Shown piece by piece: positions 17,426 to 24,228 of a stretch of DNA of 64,000 nucleotides (positions are counted from its first letter, which is position 1; every line of letters begins with the position of its first letter). This stretch comes from Paenibacillus flagellatus (GTDB taxonomy: Bacteria > Bacillota > Bacilli > Paenibacillales > NBRC-103111). Below the pieces are notes generated by a model, which saw nothing but the letters and a program-made list of their open reading frames with translations, had not been told where the DNA came from and searched no databases. Made by a program: the position numbers and the translations under genes. The stretch lies in contig NZ_QJVJ01000001.1 in assembly GCF_003217775.1 (NCBI RefSeq), positions 310,001 to 374,000 of the forward strand, read 5' to 3'.

Positions 17426-17609
17426 ATTGGATTTCATCCAGTAGACCGATGCGGGAATGCCGGGATAGGCGGATGCAATTGGAAAAAATCCAACAAATGT
17501 TCCCACAGGTGGCTCATTTATGGGTCGAGACGATCTATCTGTTGGACAAATTCCAATACAATGCCTTCGGCCCGGCTCCAACCGGGCGATCCGTTGGATA
17601 AAATCCAAT
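17426..17609. repeat. Four evenly spaced palindromes TTGGA-N5-TCCAA
   Basis: Near-identical sites at 17426-17442, 17478-17494, 17541-17557 and 17593-17609, each with arms TTGGA and TCCAA (one arm ends TCCAG) around an A/T-rich 5-bp spacer. Start-to-start distances are 52, 63 and 52 bp, close to five, six and five helical turns. They may be cooperative regulator binding sites or a dispersed repeat family; no gene lies within this stretch. From 17610 to 17740 the words GGCCCTCTTCGAG and TCCGTTTGGGC each occur twice, so this segment too is repetitive. Confidence 0.8.
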
Positions 17610-17822
17610 CACGGCCCTCTTCGAGCCCCTACGGTCCGTTTGGGCGCGTTCCTAGGCAAGTCCCTAGCGAGCCCAAGCGATCCGTTTGGGCACTACCAAC
17701 GCAAGGCCCTCTTCGAGTCCGAGCGATATCCGTCGGATCCATCCGGCGGCGCGCTCCGATGGGGCCCCTACACCGTGCGACCGTTTCCGAAACGATTGCA
17801 TTTGCCTGCTCCGAAAATCCGT

Positions 17823-17851
17823 TTGACAACCGGCCTCGAAATGACTATCAT
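17823..17851 (+). promoter_or_regulatory. Sigma-A promoter of the T-box leader
   Basis: Perfect TTGACA (17823-17828), 17-bp spacer, TATCAT (17846-17851). Predicted transcription start near 17858, just ahead of stem I of the T-box. Confidence 0.75.
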
Positions 17852-17857
17852 GTTCTA

Positions 17858-18116
17858 AACGAACAAATCGATGACCCGGAGAAGTAACCCGGTGCGCTTC
17901 AGCTCTCAGAGAGCCGTCCCTTGGCTGAAAGGACGGCGGCTGGCCCCGGACGAAAGACACCGGCGAGTTCCGCCCGAACGATCGGCACGGCCGATCCGGT
18001 AGGAGCGGACGTCGCCCCGCGTTACGGGGCCTAGAGCGATCGCGCCGCGTGCGCGATAACCAGGGTGGTACCGCGAGAAGCACAACCTCGTCCCTTTTCA
18101 GGGATGAGGTTTTTTT
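17858..18116 (+). promoter_or_regulatory. T-box riboswitch with GAC (Asp) specifier, upstream of aspS2
   Basis: The 14-nt T-box core AGGGTGGTACCGCG is at 18062-18075. It is followed by an intrinsic terminator (CCTCGTCCC 18086-18094, GGGATGAGG 18101-18109, then seven T to 18116). In stem I, AGTA of the specifier bulge is at 17883-17886 and the opposing strand reads GAA-A-GAC-A at 17952-17959, the usual layout GAA-N-codon-purine, so the specifier codon is GAC, aspartate (17956-17958). Uncharged tRNA-Asp should therefore stabilise the antiterminator and allow transcription of the downstream synthetase. The whole arrangement is transcribed from the promoter at 17823. Confidence 0.92.
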
Positions 18117-18303
18117 GCGTTCTCTTGCGGGTCCGCGATCGCGGCTCGGGATTTGTTCGAAAGCTGGGAATCCTCGAAAGTAGTCGGATTACGCTTCGAA
18201 GCCGCGCTTCCTATTCGAAGCGGCCTTCCGGTAATGCTCGAAGGGGCTTCCCTGCAAGGAATCGTCCCGCTTCGAGATTCAACTTCACTTTTGGGGAACT
18301 AGC
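18117..18303 (+). other. Leader segment between T-box terminator and leader ORF
   Basis: About 190 bp without a gene. It is rich in short inverted words built on TTCGAA/CTTCGAAG (around 18160-18275), which could fold into one or more hairpins. No second T-box or promoter was recognised. It will be part of the read-through transcript and may connect the T-box to the Asp/Asn-rich leader ORF. Confidence 0.4.
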
Positions 18304-18318
18304 AGGGGAGGTGATCGC

Positions 18319-18591
18319 ATGGACGATGGTGACGATGATGATGACGATAACGACAACTTCGTTTGGCAAAACTTAAAATCGAATACGGGGAGTGTTTGTC
18401 ATGACCATTCGTTCGTCCGAAATCCGTGTGCTTTGCTCCCGGGTTCCCGACTACCCGAACACCGCGATCACCGTACAGGGCTGGGTTCACGGCATTCGCC
18501 GCATGGGCGGGCTCGCGTTCGTCGACGTGCGCGACCGGAGCGGCGTCGTGCAGTGCGTGCTGGAAGGAGAGCTCGCCGAAACGCCGCTTAG
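18319..18591 (+). CDS. Asp/Asn-rich leader ORF overlapping aspS2 (putative regulatory leader peptide)
   Basis: The ATG at 18319 follows GGAGGTGATC (18307-18316), a full 10-nt complement of the 16S rRNA tail and the strongest ribosome site in this region. The peptide begins MDDGDDDDDDNDN: nine Asp and two Asn within codons 2-13, using both GAC and GAT, with two more Asn by codon 22. It then runs 190 nt into aspS2 in another frame (total 90 codons). The synthetase ribosome site (GGGGAG, 18387-18392) and ATG (18401) lie inside this ORF. A ribosome delayed by lack of charged tRNA-Asp or tRNA-Asn would stall just upstream of that site, as in classic leader-peptide control. Translation is well supported by the ribosome site; the regulatory role is inference, and the C-terminal part is probably without function. 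Confidence 0.55.
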   Translation: MDDGDDDDDDNDNFVWQNLKSNTGSVCHDHSFVRNPCALLPGSRLPEHRDHRTGLGSRHSPHGRARVRRRARPERRRAVRAGRRARRNAA

Positions 18592-19708
18592 CCTCGAGTC
18601 GGTCATCGCCGTCGAGGGCGTGGCGGTTCTTGCGCCGAAAGCGCCGCGAGGCGTCGAAATCCGCGCCGCCGGTATCGCCGTCCTGAGCGAGGCCGAAGCG
18701 CCGCTGCCGTTCGAGCTGAACAAAAAAACGTTAAGCGCAAAGCTTGAGACGATGCTCGACCACCGGACGCTGTCGCTCCGGCACCCGAAAACGCATGCGA
18801 CGTTCCGGATCCAGTCCGCGCTCGCGGGAGCCTTCCGGGACTACTTGTCCGGGCAAGGCTTCACCCAAATCTTCACGCCCAAAATCGTCGCTTCCGGCAC
18901 CGAAGGCGGCTCCAACCTGTTCGGCGTCGACTATTTCGAGCGGAAGGCGTATTTGGCCCAGTCGCCTCAATTTTACAAGCAAATGATGGTGGGGGCCGGC
19001 TACGAGCGCGTATTCGAGATCGCCCCCGTCTACCGGGCCGAAGAGCACAATACGTCCCGCCATTTGAACGAATACGTGTCGCTCGACGTCGAGGTCGGCT
19101 TCATCCGCTCGGAGGAGGAGCTGATGGACTTGGAGCAGCGGCTGCTCGCATACATGTTCGAGCGGGCCGCCGTCGGATGCGGCGAGGAGCTCGCCCTGCT
19201 CGGCGTCGAGGTACCCTCAATCGTCGACATCCCGCGTATGACGGTCGCCGAGGCGCAAGCCATCTTGCGGCGCAAGTACGGCAAAACGTCGCCGAAGGGC
19301 GATCTCGACCCGGAAGGAGAACGGCTCCTCTGCAAGCATGTGGCCGAAGGAAGCAAGCCGGCGCTCGTGTTTCTGACGAGATACCTAAAGGAGATTCGCC
19401 CGATGTATGCGATGCCGGCGCCGGAAGACGAATCGCTGACCGCATCGTTCGACCTGCTGTTCAACGGCCTCGAAATTACGACGGGCGGCCAGCGCATTCA
19501 CGACTACGCCATGCTGACGGCATCCATGCGAAGCCGCGGGCTCGATCCGGATCGTTTCGCCGGCTACATGGACGTATTCCGCTACGGCATGCCGCCACAC
19601 GGCGGGTTCGCGATCGGGCTCGAGCGCCTCACCTCCCGCCTGCTCGGCTTGCCGAACGTGCGCGAAGCGTCCGCCTTCCCGCGCGACCGAACGCGGCTGA
19701 CACCGTAA
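18401..19708 (+). CDS. aspS2: Archaeal-type aspartyl-tRNA synthetase, probably non-discriminating (Asp-tRNA(Asp/Asn))
   Basis: 435 residues, class IIb synthetase of the short archaeal AspRS type, lacking the GAD insertion that makes normal bacterial AspRS about 590 residues. An OB anticodon-binding fold (VQGWVHGIRRMGGLAFVDVRD) is followed by flipping-loop EGGSNLFGVDYFERKAYLAQSP, motif 2 FRAEEHN/YRAEEHNTSRHLNEY near 207-222, and motif 3 GGFAIGLERL near 406-415. His30 in GWVH and Pro82 in PKAPRG occupy the positions where Trp and Lys mark Asp-specific archaeal enzymes and where His/Pro mark non-discriminating ones (from memory of Deinococcus AspRS2 work). Such enzymes feed the GatCAB route to Asn-tRNA. 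Start ATG 18401 behind GGGGAG; controlled by the T-box. Confidence 0.88.
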   Translation: MTIRSSEIRVLCSRVPDYPNTAITVQGWVHGIRRMGGLAFVDVRDRSGVVQCVLEGELAETPLSLESVIAVEGVAVLAPKAPRGVEIRAAGIAVLSEAEAPLPFELNKKTLSAKLETMLDHRTLSLRHPKTHATFRIQSALAGAFRDYLSGQGFTQIFTPKIVASGTEGGSNLFGVDYFERKAYLAQSPQFYKQMMVGAGYERVFEIAPVYRAEEHNTSRHLNEYVSLDVEVGFIRSEEELMDLEQRLLAYMFERAAVGCGEELALLGVEVPSIVDIPRMTVAEAQAILRRKYGKTSPKGDLDPEGERLLCKHVAEGSKPALVFLTRYLKEIRPMYAMPAPEDESLTASFDLLFNGLEITTGGQRIHDYAMLTASMRSRGLDPDRFAGYMDVFRYGMPPHGGFAIGLERLTSRLLGLPNVREASAFPRDRTRLTP

Positions 19709-19738
19709 CGAACAGGAGTACCCGTCTCCAATTATCGG

Positions 19739-19768
19739 TTGACAACTCCCGCGATGGCGTGCTAGGCT
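19739..19768 (+). promoter_or_regulatory. Promoter of the second sugar isomerase gene
   Basis: Consensus TTGACA (19739-19744), 18-bp spacer, TAGGCT (19763-19768). It starts 31 bp after the aspS2 stop and there is no terminator between, so aspS2 read-through is also possible. Confidence 0.6.
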
Positions 19769-19784
19769 CCATATGAAAACATTG

Positions 19785-19804
19785 GGATGCACACGTTTGC
19801 ATCC
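19785..19804 (+). promoter_or_regulatory. LacI-family-like operator palindrome
   Basis: GGATGCACACGTTTGCATCC is a 20-bp inverted repeat with one mismatched pair and a central CG, the typical form of LacI/GalR operators. It sits about 16 bp beyond the -10 box and 20 bp before the start codon, a repression position. The cognate repressor is not in the window. Confidence 0.6.
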
Positions 19805-19824
19805 GATTCGCGGGAGGGATAACG

Positions 19825-20595
19825 ATGAAAATTGCGGCACAGCTTTACACGCTTCGCGATTTTTTGAAGACGGAGGACGATATCGCGACGACGCTGCAGC
19901 GGGTGAAGGAAATCGGCTACAACGCGGTACAGGTGTCCGGAGTCGGTCCGATCGACGACCGCAAGCTGAAGGAGCTGGCGGACCGCGCCGGTCTGCACAT
20001 TTGCGCGACGCACATTCCTTACTCCGACATGGTAAACGATCTCGACGCCGTCATCGCGAAGCACAAGCTGTGGGAGTGCCGTTACGTCGGCATCGGCGGG
20101 CTTCCGGTCGAATACAGGAAGGACGCGGCGTCTTACGCCGCCTTCGCCAAGGAGGCTTCGGCCATCGCCGGACGGCTGAAGGAGGCCGGGCTCAGCTTCG
20201 TCTACCATAACCATGCGTTCGAATTCCGCAAGTTCGAGGGCGGCAAGTCTGGTATGGAAATCTTGTTCGACGAATCGGATGCATCTTCGTTCGGCTTCGA
20301 GCTGGACGTTCACTGGGTCCAGGCGGGCGGCGGAGACCCGATCGAGTGGATCCGCAAAGTGGACGGCCGGATGAAAGTGATCCATCTGAAAGACTACACC
20401 GTCACCGGCGACAGCGAGCGCCAGTTCGCCGAGGTCGGCGAAGGCAACATGAACTTCCGCGGCATTCTCGACGCCTGTAAGGAAACCGGCGTCGAATGGG
20501 GCGCCGTCGAGCAGGATACGTGCTACGGCCGCGATCCGTTCGAATGCCTCGCCGTCAGCGCGCGCAACTTGAAGGCGCTGGGCGCCGAGTTTTAA
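19825..20595 (+). CDS. Sugar phosphate isomerase/epimerase (TIM barrel)
   Basis: 256 residues. MKIAAQLYTLRDFLKTEDDIATTLQRVKEIGYNAVQ is the N-terminal strand-helix of IolE/xylose isomerase-like barrels; FVYHNHAFEF near 130, FELDVHWVQAGGGDPIEWI near 165 and VIHLKDYT near 186 supply metal ligands. It ends with GAVEQDTCYGRDPFECLAVSARNLK, common in sugar-isomerase paralogues beside uptake systems. GGGAGGG precedes the ATG. Regulation through the LacI-like operator in its leader is likely. Paralogue of the gene at 10493. Substrate unknown. Confidence 0.85.
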   Translation: MKIAAQLYTLRDFLKTEDDIATTLQRVKEIGYNAVQVSGVGPIDDRKLKELADRAGLHICATHIPYSDMVNDLDAVIAKHKLWECRYVGIGGLPVEYRKDAASYAAFAKEASAIAGRLKEAGLSFVYHNHAFEFRKFEGGKSGMEILFDESDASSFGFELDVHWVQAGGGDPIEWIRKVDGRMKVIHLKDYTVTGDSERQFAEVGEGNMNFRGILDACKETGVEWGAVEQDTCYGRDPFECLAVSARNLKALGAEF

Positions 20596-20610
20596 TCGTT
20601 GGTTGTACCG

Positions 20611-20655
20611 AGAGCCGGGCTGCGAAGCTCGGCTCTTTAGTTTTCTTTTTTTGAA
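20611..20655 (+). terminator. Terminator after the sugar isomerase gene
   Basis: AGAGCCGGGCT and AGCTCGGCTCT pair around GCGA, followed by TTTAGTTTTCTTTTTT. Confidence 0.85.
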
Positions 20656-20693
20656 AACGGCATTGCCCTTGATGATCGTTCATATCATCCGAT

Positions 20694-22199
20694 TTAGTAC
20701 AAACTGTTGACAACGCCGGCATGGTTTTTGAATTTGAGCTTCCCGTCCGCCGAATCCACGAACAGAGAGCCGTTCGGTACGTTGGCCGAGACGCTTTGGT
20801 TCAGTCCGATCGGCCGGAGAAAGGTCAGATCGCCCGTCGCGTTGTTGGCCAGCTTCATGATTGGGTCCGCCCCCTTCGTCATATACGAGTGGCCGCCCGT
20901 ATCGACGTATAACCCGATATATTCCGTCCCGCCGACTCCCAAGGAAAGTTTCGCATCCGTAGCCGCGGTCGGCGTGTTGACGGCGAATCTGGAATAATCC
21001 CTCACGAGACTCACATTATTGCGTAAAACGGTGTTATCGTTCGTCGCCACCGCAGTTATCGCTTTTCCCGTATCATTGAAATCGAGCTCGCGGTAAGTGC
21101 CGGAAATAAACACTTGAGCCGATTTGTCGGATGTTTGAACGCCAACAATATTGGCAGGTTTGGTGGGAAACGGGTGGTTGATCGAACAGCCGTCTATCGT
21201 AACGCCCTTGGCTCGATGAATCCAAATGGAAGCTTGCGCGTTGCTCGTCCAAAACTGACAGCCGGAGATCAGCACGCCGCAGACGAATTGATCAATTTCC
21301 GTCGATATAACCTTCCCCTGAATGTTGATATCGGCAATGCCGGCCGGGCCGTTCGATAAGTTGTTTTTCTCAAAATAACAGCCGATAAAGGAAACGGATT
21401 TTCCGCTATCCAATAAAGCCCCGTCCTTGCCGTTGTTTTGAAATTGACATCCTTGGAGCGTAATCGCCGAAGCATTGTCTGTAAGACGGAATCCGTATTC
21501 TCCGGCGTTGTCCAAAATCGTATCCCGGATCACGAAGAAATTGGAGTCGTAGCCCAGCTCGATATTCGTGGAGTTGTTTTGGATCATGCAGTTGCCGATC
21601 GTGTTCGTCCATGCCCCGGTTCCGAGCACCCCTTTCTGGAAGCCCTTGATACGGCAATTGATAATCGCTCCCTCGTGGGAGTAATGCATATGGATCCCGA
21701 CAAAATTTGTAGACGAACCGTCGCATTCAATTCCCAGATCTTCAATAAAAACTCCCTGTATCCCCGCTTCCTTTGATGTGCCCGCAAGTTTAATAGCCGT
21801 ATGGTCTGAATTTGGAGGAAACTTAAGAATCGATTTGTTTCTGCCCGCCCCGACCAGCCGATCGTTGGTCAGCAATTCAATTTGGGATTTAATGATGTAC
21901 TGTCCCGGCGGAAAATAAACGGCGCTTTTTCCCCTCGCGGCCAAAATCGCGTTTTGTACCGCAACCGTCGCGTCCGTATCGCTACCGTCCGTCCAGTAAT
22001 CCTTGACGTTGACATACCCGTCGGAAGCCGAGGTCAGCGTCGCGTTGTTGTCGCCATAAACCGAATTCGTAACGCTTTGCGCATACAAGTTGTTGTTGAG
22101 CAGGGAGCCGGCTGCAATCGCCGTTCCTGCGGCGCCAAGAGACGCCAGCAGCTTCCTGCGGCTTTTCGAGTAATGATCCGTTTTGTTAGGTTCGGTCAT
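20694..22199 (-). CDS. Tat-exported parallel beta-helix protein (pectate lyase-3/tail-spike-like)
   Basis: 501 residues. A twin-arginine signal SKSRRKLLASLGAAGTAIAAGSLL sits at residues 11-34. DGYVNVKDYWTDGSDTDATVAVQNAILAA (about 60-88) followed by VYFPPGQYIIKSQIEL is the start motif of the pectate-lyase superfamily right-handed beta-helix found in polysaccharide lyases and phage tail spikes. Repeated strand-turn units with aligned Asn/Gly (GIHMHYSHEGAIINCRI, ITLQGCQFQNNGKDGALL, VSFIGCYFEKNNLS) fill residues 150-340. The C-terminal 100 residues (LSLGVGGTEYIGLYVDTGG; LFVDSADGKLKFKN) resemble tail-fibre or surface-layer endings. GGAGGG precedes the ATG. Likely a secreted glycan-binding or degrading protein; no phage genes flank it. 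Confidence 0.75.
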   Translation of the reverse strand: MTEPNKTDHYSKSRRKLLASLGAAGTAIAAGSLLNNNLYAQSVTNSVYGDNNATLTSASDGYVNVKDYWTDGSDTDATVAVQNAILAARGKSAVYFPPGQYIIKSQIELLTNDRLVGAGRNKSILKFPPNSDHTAIKLAGTSKEAGIQGVFIEDLGIECDGSSTNFVGIHMHYSHEGAIINCRIKGFQKGVLGTGAWTNTIGNCMIQNNSTNIELGYDSNFFVIRDTILDNAGEYGFRLTDNASAITLQGCQFQNNGKDGALLDSGKSVSFIGCYFEKNNLSNGPAGIADINIQGKVISTEIDQFVCGVLISGCQFWTSNAQASIWIHRAKGVTIDGCSINHPFPTKPANIVGVQTSDKSAQVFISGTYRELDFNDTGKAITAVATNDNTVLRNNVSLVRDYSRFAVNTPTAATDAKLSLGVGGTEYIGLYVDTGGHSYMTKGADPIMKLANNATGDLTFLRPIGLNQSVSANVPNGSLFVDSADGKLKFKNHAGVVNSLY

Positions 22200-22244
22200 T
22201 TTGTTTCCCTCCGATTCAAGTTAATGAATAAATCGCATTTTTTT

Positions 22245-22282
22245 GATACATTATGTATTTTTCGATACAATTTGTATTTTTC
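22245..22282 (-). promoter_or_regulatory. Two abutting 19-bp direct repeats, each with a 13-bp palindrome, upstream of the beta-helix gene
   Basis: GATACATTATGTATTTTTC (22245-22263) is followed immediately by GATACAATTTGTATTTTTC (22264-22282). Each contains a perfect palindrome of the form ATACA-N3-TGTAT (22246-22258 and 22265-22277). They lie 46-83 bp upstream of the start codon of the Tat-exported protein. Tandem sites at a near two-turn period are typical of cooperative regulator binding. Confidence 0.55.
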
Positions 22283-22863
22283 CTTCTGAAATTTCGGTAT
22301 CGCTTTTGTAAAAAAAGAATCTCACAGCAATGCATTAAAAAGACCGGAAGCGGTCCGAGCAAGCGACAAACGTGGCCCGTAACACTCCATGGCCAAAAGT
22401 CCGCTCACGGAGCGACTGCGGAAATGCGAGCCGTCCTTTGACCTTCGATCGCACCAAGGAAGAGGTCGACATACTCCGACAAAACATGGAGCGGAACGTC
22501 ACTCCATACGAAAGGCTTCAAAGCTCCATCCTCTTACCCGGGAAGTTGGAACTTGGAAGTTGTCTTCGACTGATGGTGAAATTTAGGGAGCCGGGAGATC
22601 CTTTCTATGTAAAGCAGAATGGCTCGCAGCTTTCTTTTCTGGAGGTAGGCCATGATCGTAGACGCAACATCCACTCTTGTACTTGTTATTTCACTGGCAA
22701 AGGAGTAATCCGGACAATTCATCGTTTACAGCTCTGTGTGCGCTTTATATTCCCCCGGCCTCCAGAACACTCGTCCACACTATTATTTATCGAAGGGGAA
22801 GGCGGTTTTCCTGCAAAACAAAAAACATGCGCAGCAAGCTCCGCATGTTCCGTCCACCCTCGA
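22283..22863. other. 580-bp stretch with no convincing gene
   Basis: Only overlapping short ORFs with no recognisable product were found. One 18-codon frame (22652-22708) has a GGAGG ribosome site but no family resemblance. Composition is lower in GC than the surroundings. No repeat, tRNA or insertion-sequence end was identified; a terminator for cotJC is not obvious. Confidence 0.5.
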
Positions 22864-23433
22864 TCAAAACACTTTTTTCGCCTCGCGGTCTTCCTTCAAA
22901 ATTTCCACCGCTTCGCGGAAGCGCAGCGAATGGATCACTTCCCGCTCGCGCAGAAATTTCAGTCCGTCCTGCAAGTCGACGTCGTCGGTCATGTCGATCA
23001 GCCATTGGTACGTCGCGCGCGCCTTCTCCTCTGCAGCGATGTCCTCATATAAATCGGCGATCGGGTCCCCTTTCGCCTGGATATAGGCCGCCGTCCAAGG
23101 GACGCCGTCCGCGTTTTGATAGAACAGCGCGTTGTCGTGGTTGACGTAATGGGGATCCAAGCCGGCCGCCTTGATCATCTCCGGCGTCGCGTCCTTCGTC
23201 AGCTTGTAAACCATCGTGGCGATCATCTCGAGGTGAGCGAACTCCTCCGTCCCGATGTCCGTCAGCAGTCCGATCACTTTATCCGGGATCGAATACCGCT
23301 GGTTTAAATACCGAAGCGCCGCCGCCAGCTCGCCGTCGGCGCCGCCGTACTGCTCGAGCAGCAGCTTCGCCATGTGCGGGTCGCACTTGCTCACTCTCAC
23401 GGGATACTGCAGCTTTTTCTCATAAATCCACAT
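22864..23433 (-). CDS. cotJC: Spore coat manganese catalase-like protein CotJC
   Basis: 189 residues, the length of CotJC. MWIYEKKLQYPVRV is the standard CotJC start. A ferritin-like four-helix di-manganese fold is indicated by Glu/His metal ligands in DIGTEEFAHLEMIATMVYKL near 62-81 and EEKARATYQWLIDMT near 135-149. Mn-catalases of this type sit in the spore coat or forespore and remove hydrogen peroxide. It is the third gene of cotJA-cotJB-cotJC; 115 bp separate it from cotJB. Sporulation-specific (sigma-E) expression is known for the Bacillus operon; no promoter was confidently located here. Confidence 0.93.
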   Translation of the reverse strand: MWIYEKKLQYPVRVSKCDPHMAKLLLEQYGGADGELAAALRYLNQRYSIPDKVIGLLTDIGTEEFAHLEMIATMVYKLTKDATPEMIKAAGLDPHYVNHDNALFYQNADGVPWTAAYIQAKGDPIADLYEDIAAEEKARATYQWLIDMTDDVDLQDGLKFLREREVIHSLRFREAVEILKEDREAKKVF

Positions 23434-23548
23434 GCTTGCCGTTCCTCCTCGCGCTTCGCTTCCGGCAAAGCGGGTTCGTTATCGCGCTAGCTCCTATGTG
23501 TAGGGACGGACGCGCTTCGCGCCGTGGCGCGGAGGCCGAACTCTCCGC

Positions 23549-23812
23549 CTATACTTGCCACGGCCACGGGGCGTCCTTCCAATCCCACGGATAGCGGCTG
23601 TAGCTATGGCCGAACTGCAGCAGCGGACCGTACTCGTTTTCGTATTCGCAGGCGATTTGCCGGCGAAGCTGCGCCATTTGGTTGAATTGCTGGATCGCCT
23701 GCAGATCGTTCGGATGCGTATCCAGATACAGCGTCAGCTCGACCAATACGAAGTCGGTCTCCTGCAGTCTGCGCAGCAAAGCGTAATAACGTTCGTCCAG
23801 TTTCTTTTCCAT
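23549..23812 (-). CDS. cotJB: Spore coat protein CotJB
   Basis: 87 residues. YYALLRRLQETDFVLVELTLYLDTHPNDLQAIQQFN is the conserved core of CotJB, and the Trp/Pro-rich C-terminus WDWKDAPWPWQV is typical. It starts 4 bp after the cotJA stop, so the two are translationally linked. It is needed with CotJA and CotJC for coat assembly in Bacillus subtilis (known for the family); biochemical role is undefined. Confidence 0.93.
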   Translation of the reverse strand: MEKKLDERYYALLRRLQETDFVLVELTLYLDTHPNDLQAIQQFNQMAQLRRQIACEYENEYGPLLQFGHSYSRYPWDWKDAPWPWQV

Positions 23813-23816
23813 ACCC

Positions 23817-24023
23817 TTACCCTCTCCTGCCTTCGTATGGACTGTAGTACGCCGGCCACAGCGTCCCCAGCTTCAACGCCTCCTGCGGGGAAAACTGCTG
23901 CAGATTGGTCGCCTGCCAGGGCATCGTGACGTTCGGCGGAACGACGTACCATTTCTCCAAAATCGGCGGGCACGGATCGAACGGGCCGACGAACGGGTAA
24001 TAAACGCGCCATTGGGATTTCAC
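23817..24023 (-). CDS. cotJA: Spore coat associated protein CotJA
   Basis: 68 residues. The sequence FVGPFDPCPPILEKWYVVPPNVTMPWQATNLQQFSPQEALKLGTLWPA region (shown here as a family hallmark: DPCPP, KWY, PPN, QQFSP, LGTLWP) is that of CotJA. The GTG start at 24023 is supported by AGAAGGAGGAA 7-9 nt upstream; the ORF extends further but without a ribosome site. First gene of the cotJ operon, evidence that the organism makes endospores. Confidence 0.88.
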   Translation of the reverse strand: MKSQWRVYYPFVGPFDPCPPILEKWYVVPPNVTMPWQATNLQQFSPQEALKLGTLWPAYYSPYEGRRG

Positions 24024-24179
24024 CGGGACGTTCCTCCTTCTAGTGGTCAAAGCCTTTGGTGAACGATTCTGTTCTACACTATGACATTCGCCCAGCAAAG
24101 TTGTTAGGCGCGAACCCGCACAGCTTATACAAATTTGGGCGATCTCGTCCCGGAAGCCCGATATTCTCATCGAAAAATA

Positions 24180-24213
24180 ATGAAAAACCGCCGGGGTCGC
24201 CCCCGACGGTTCG
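24180..24213 (-). terminator. Terminator of the second sugar ABC operon
   Basis: AACCGTCGGGG and CCCCGGCGGTT pair around GCGA on the minus strand, followed by TTTTTC; 16 bp beyond the binding-protein stop codon. Confidence 0.88.
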
Positions 24214-24228
24214 TACGAACGTTGCTCT

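Noticed and set aside
17180-17608. Long open frames on both strands through the heptanucleotide array
   Set aside because: They arise because a 7-bp repeat without stops opens every frame; translations are simple repeats of TEHRTPN type and no ribosome site or family supports a gene.
22652-22708. 18-codon ORF with a GGAGG site, considered as a small toxin
   Set aside because: Too short, no charged tail or family pattern of type I toxins, and no antisense RNA promoter identified.
22372-23052. 226-codon plus-strand frame over the gap and cotJC
   Set aside because: It overlaps cotJC antisense, has no convincing ribosome site and no recognisable protein motif.
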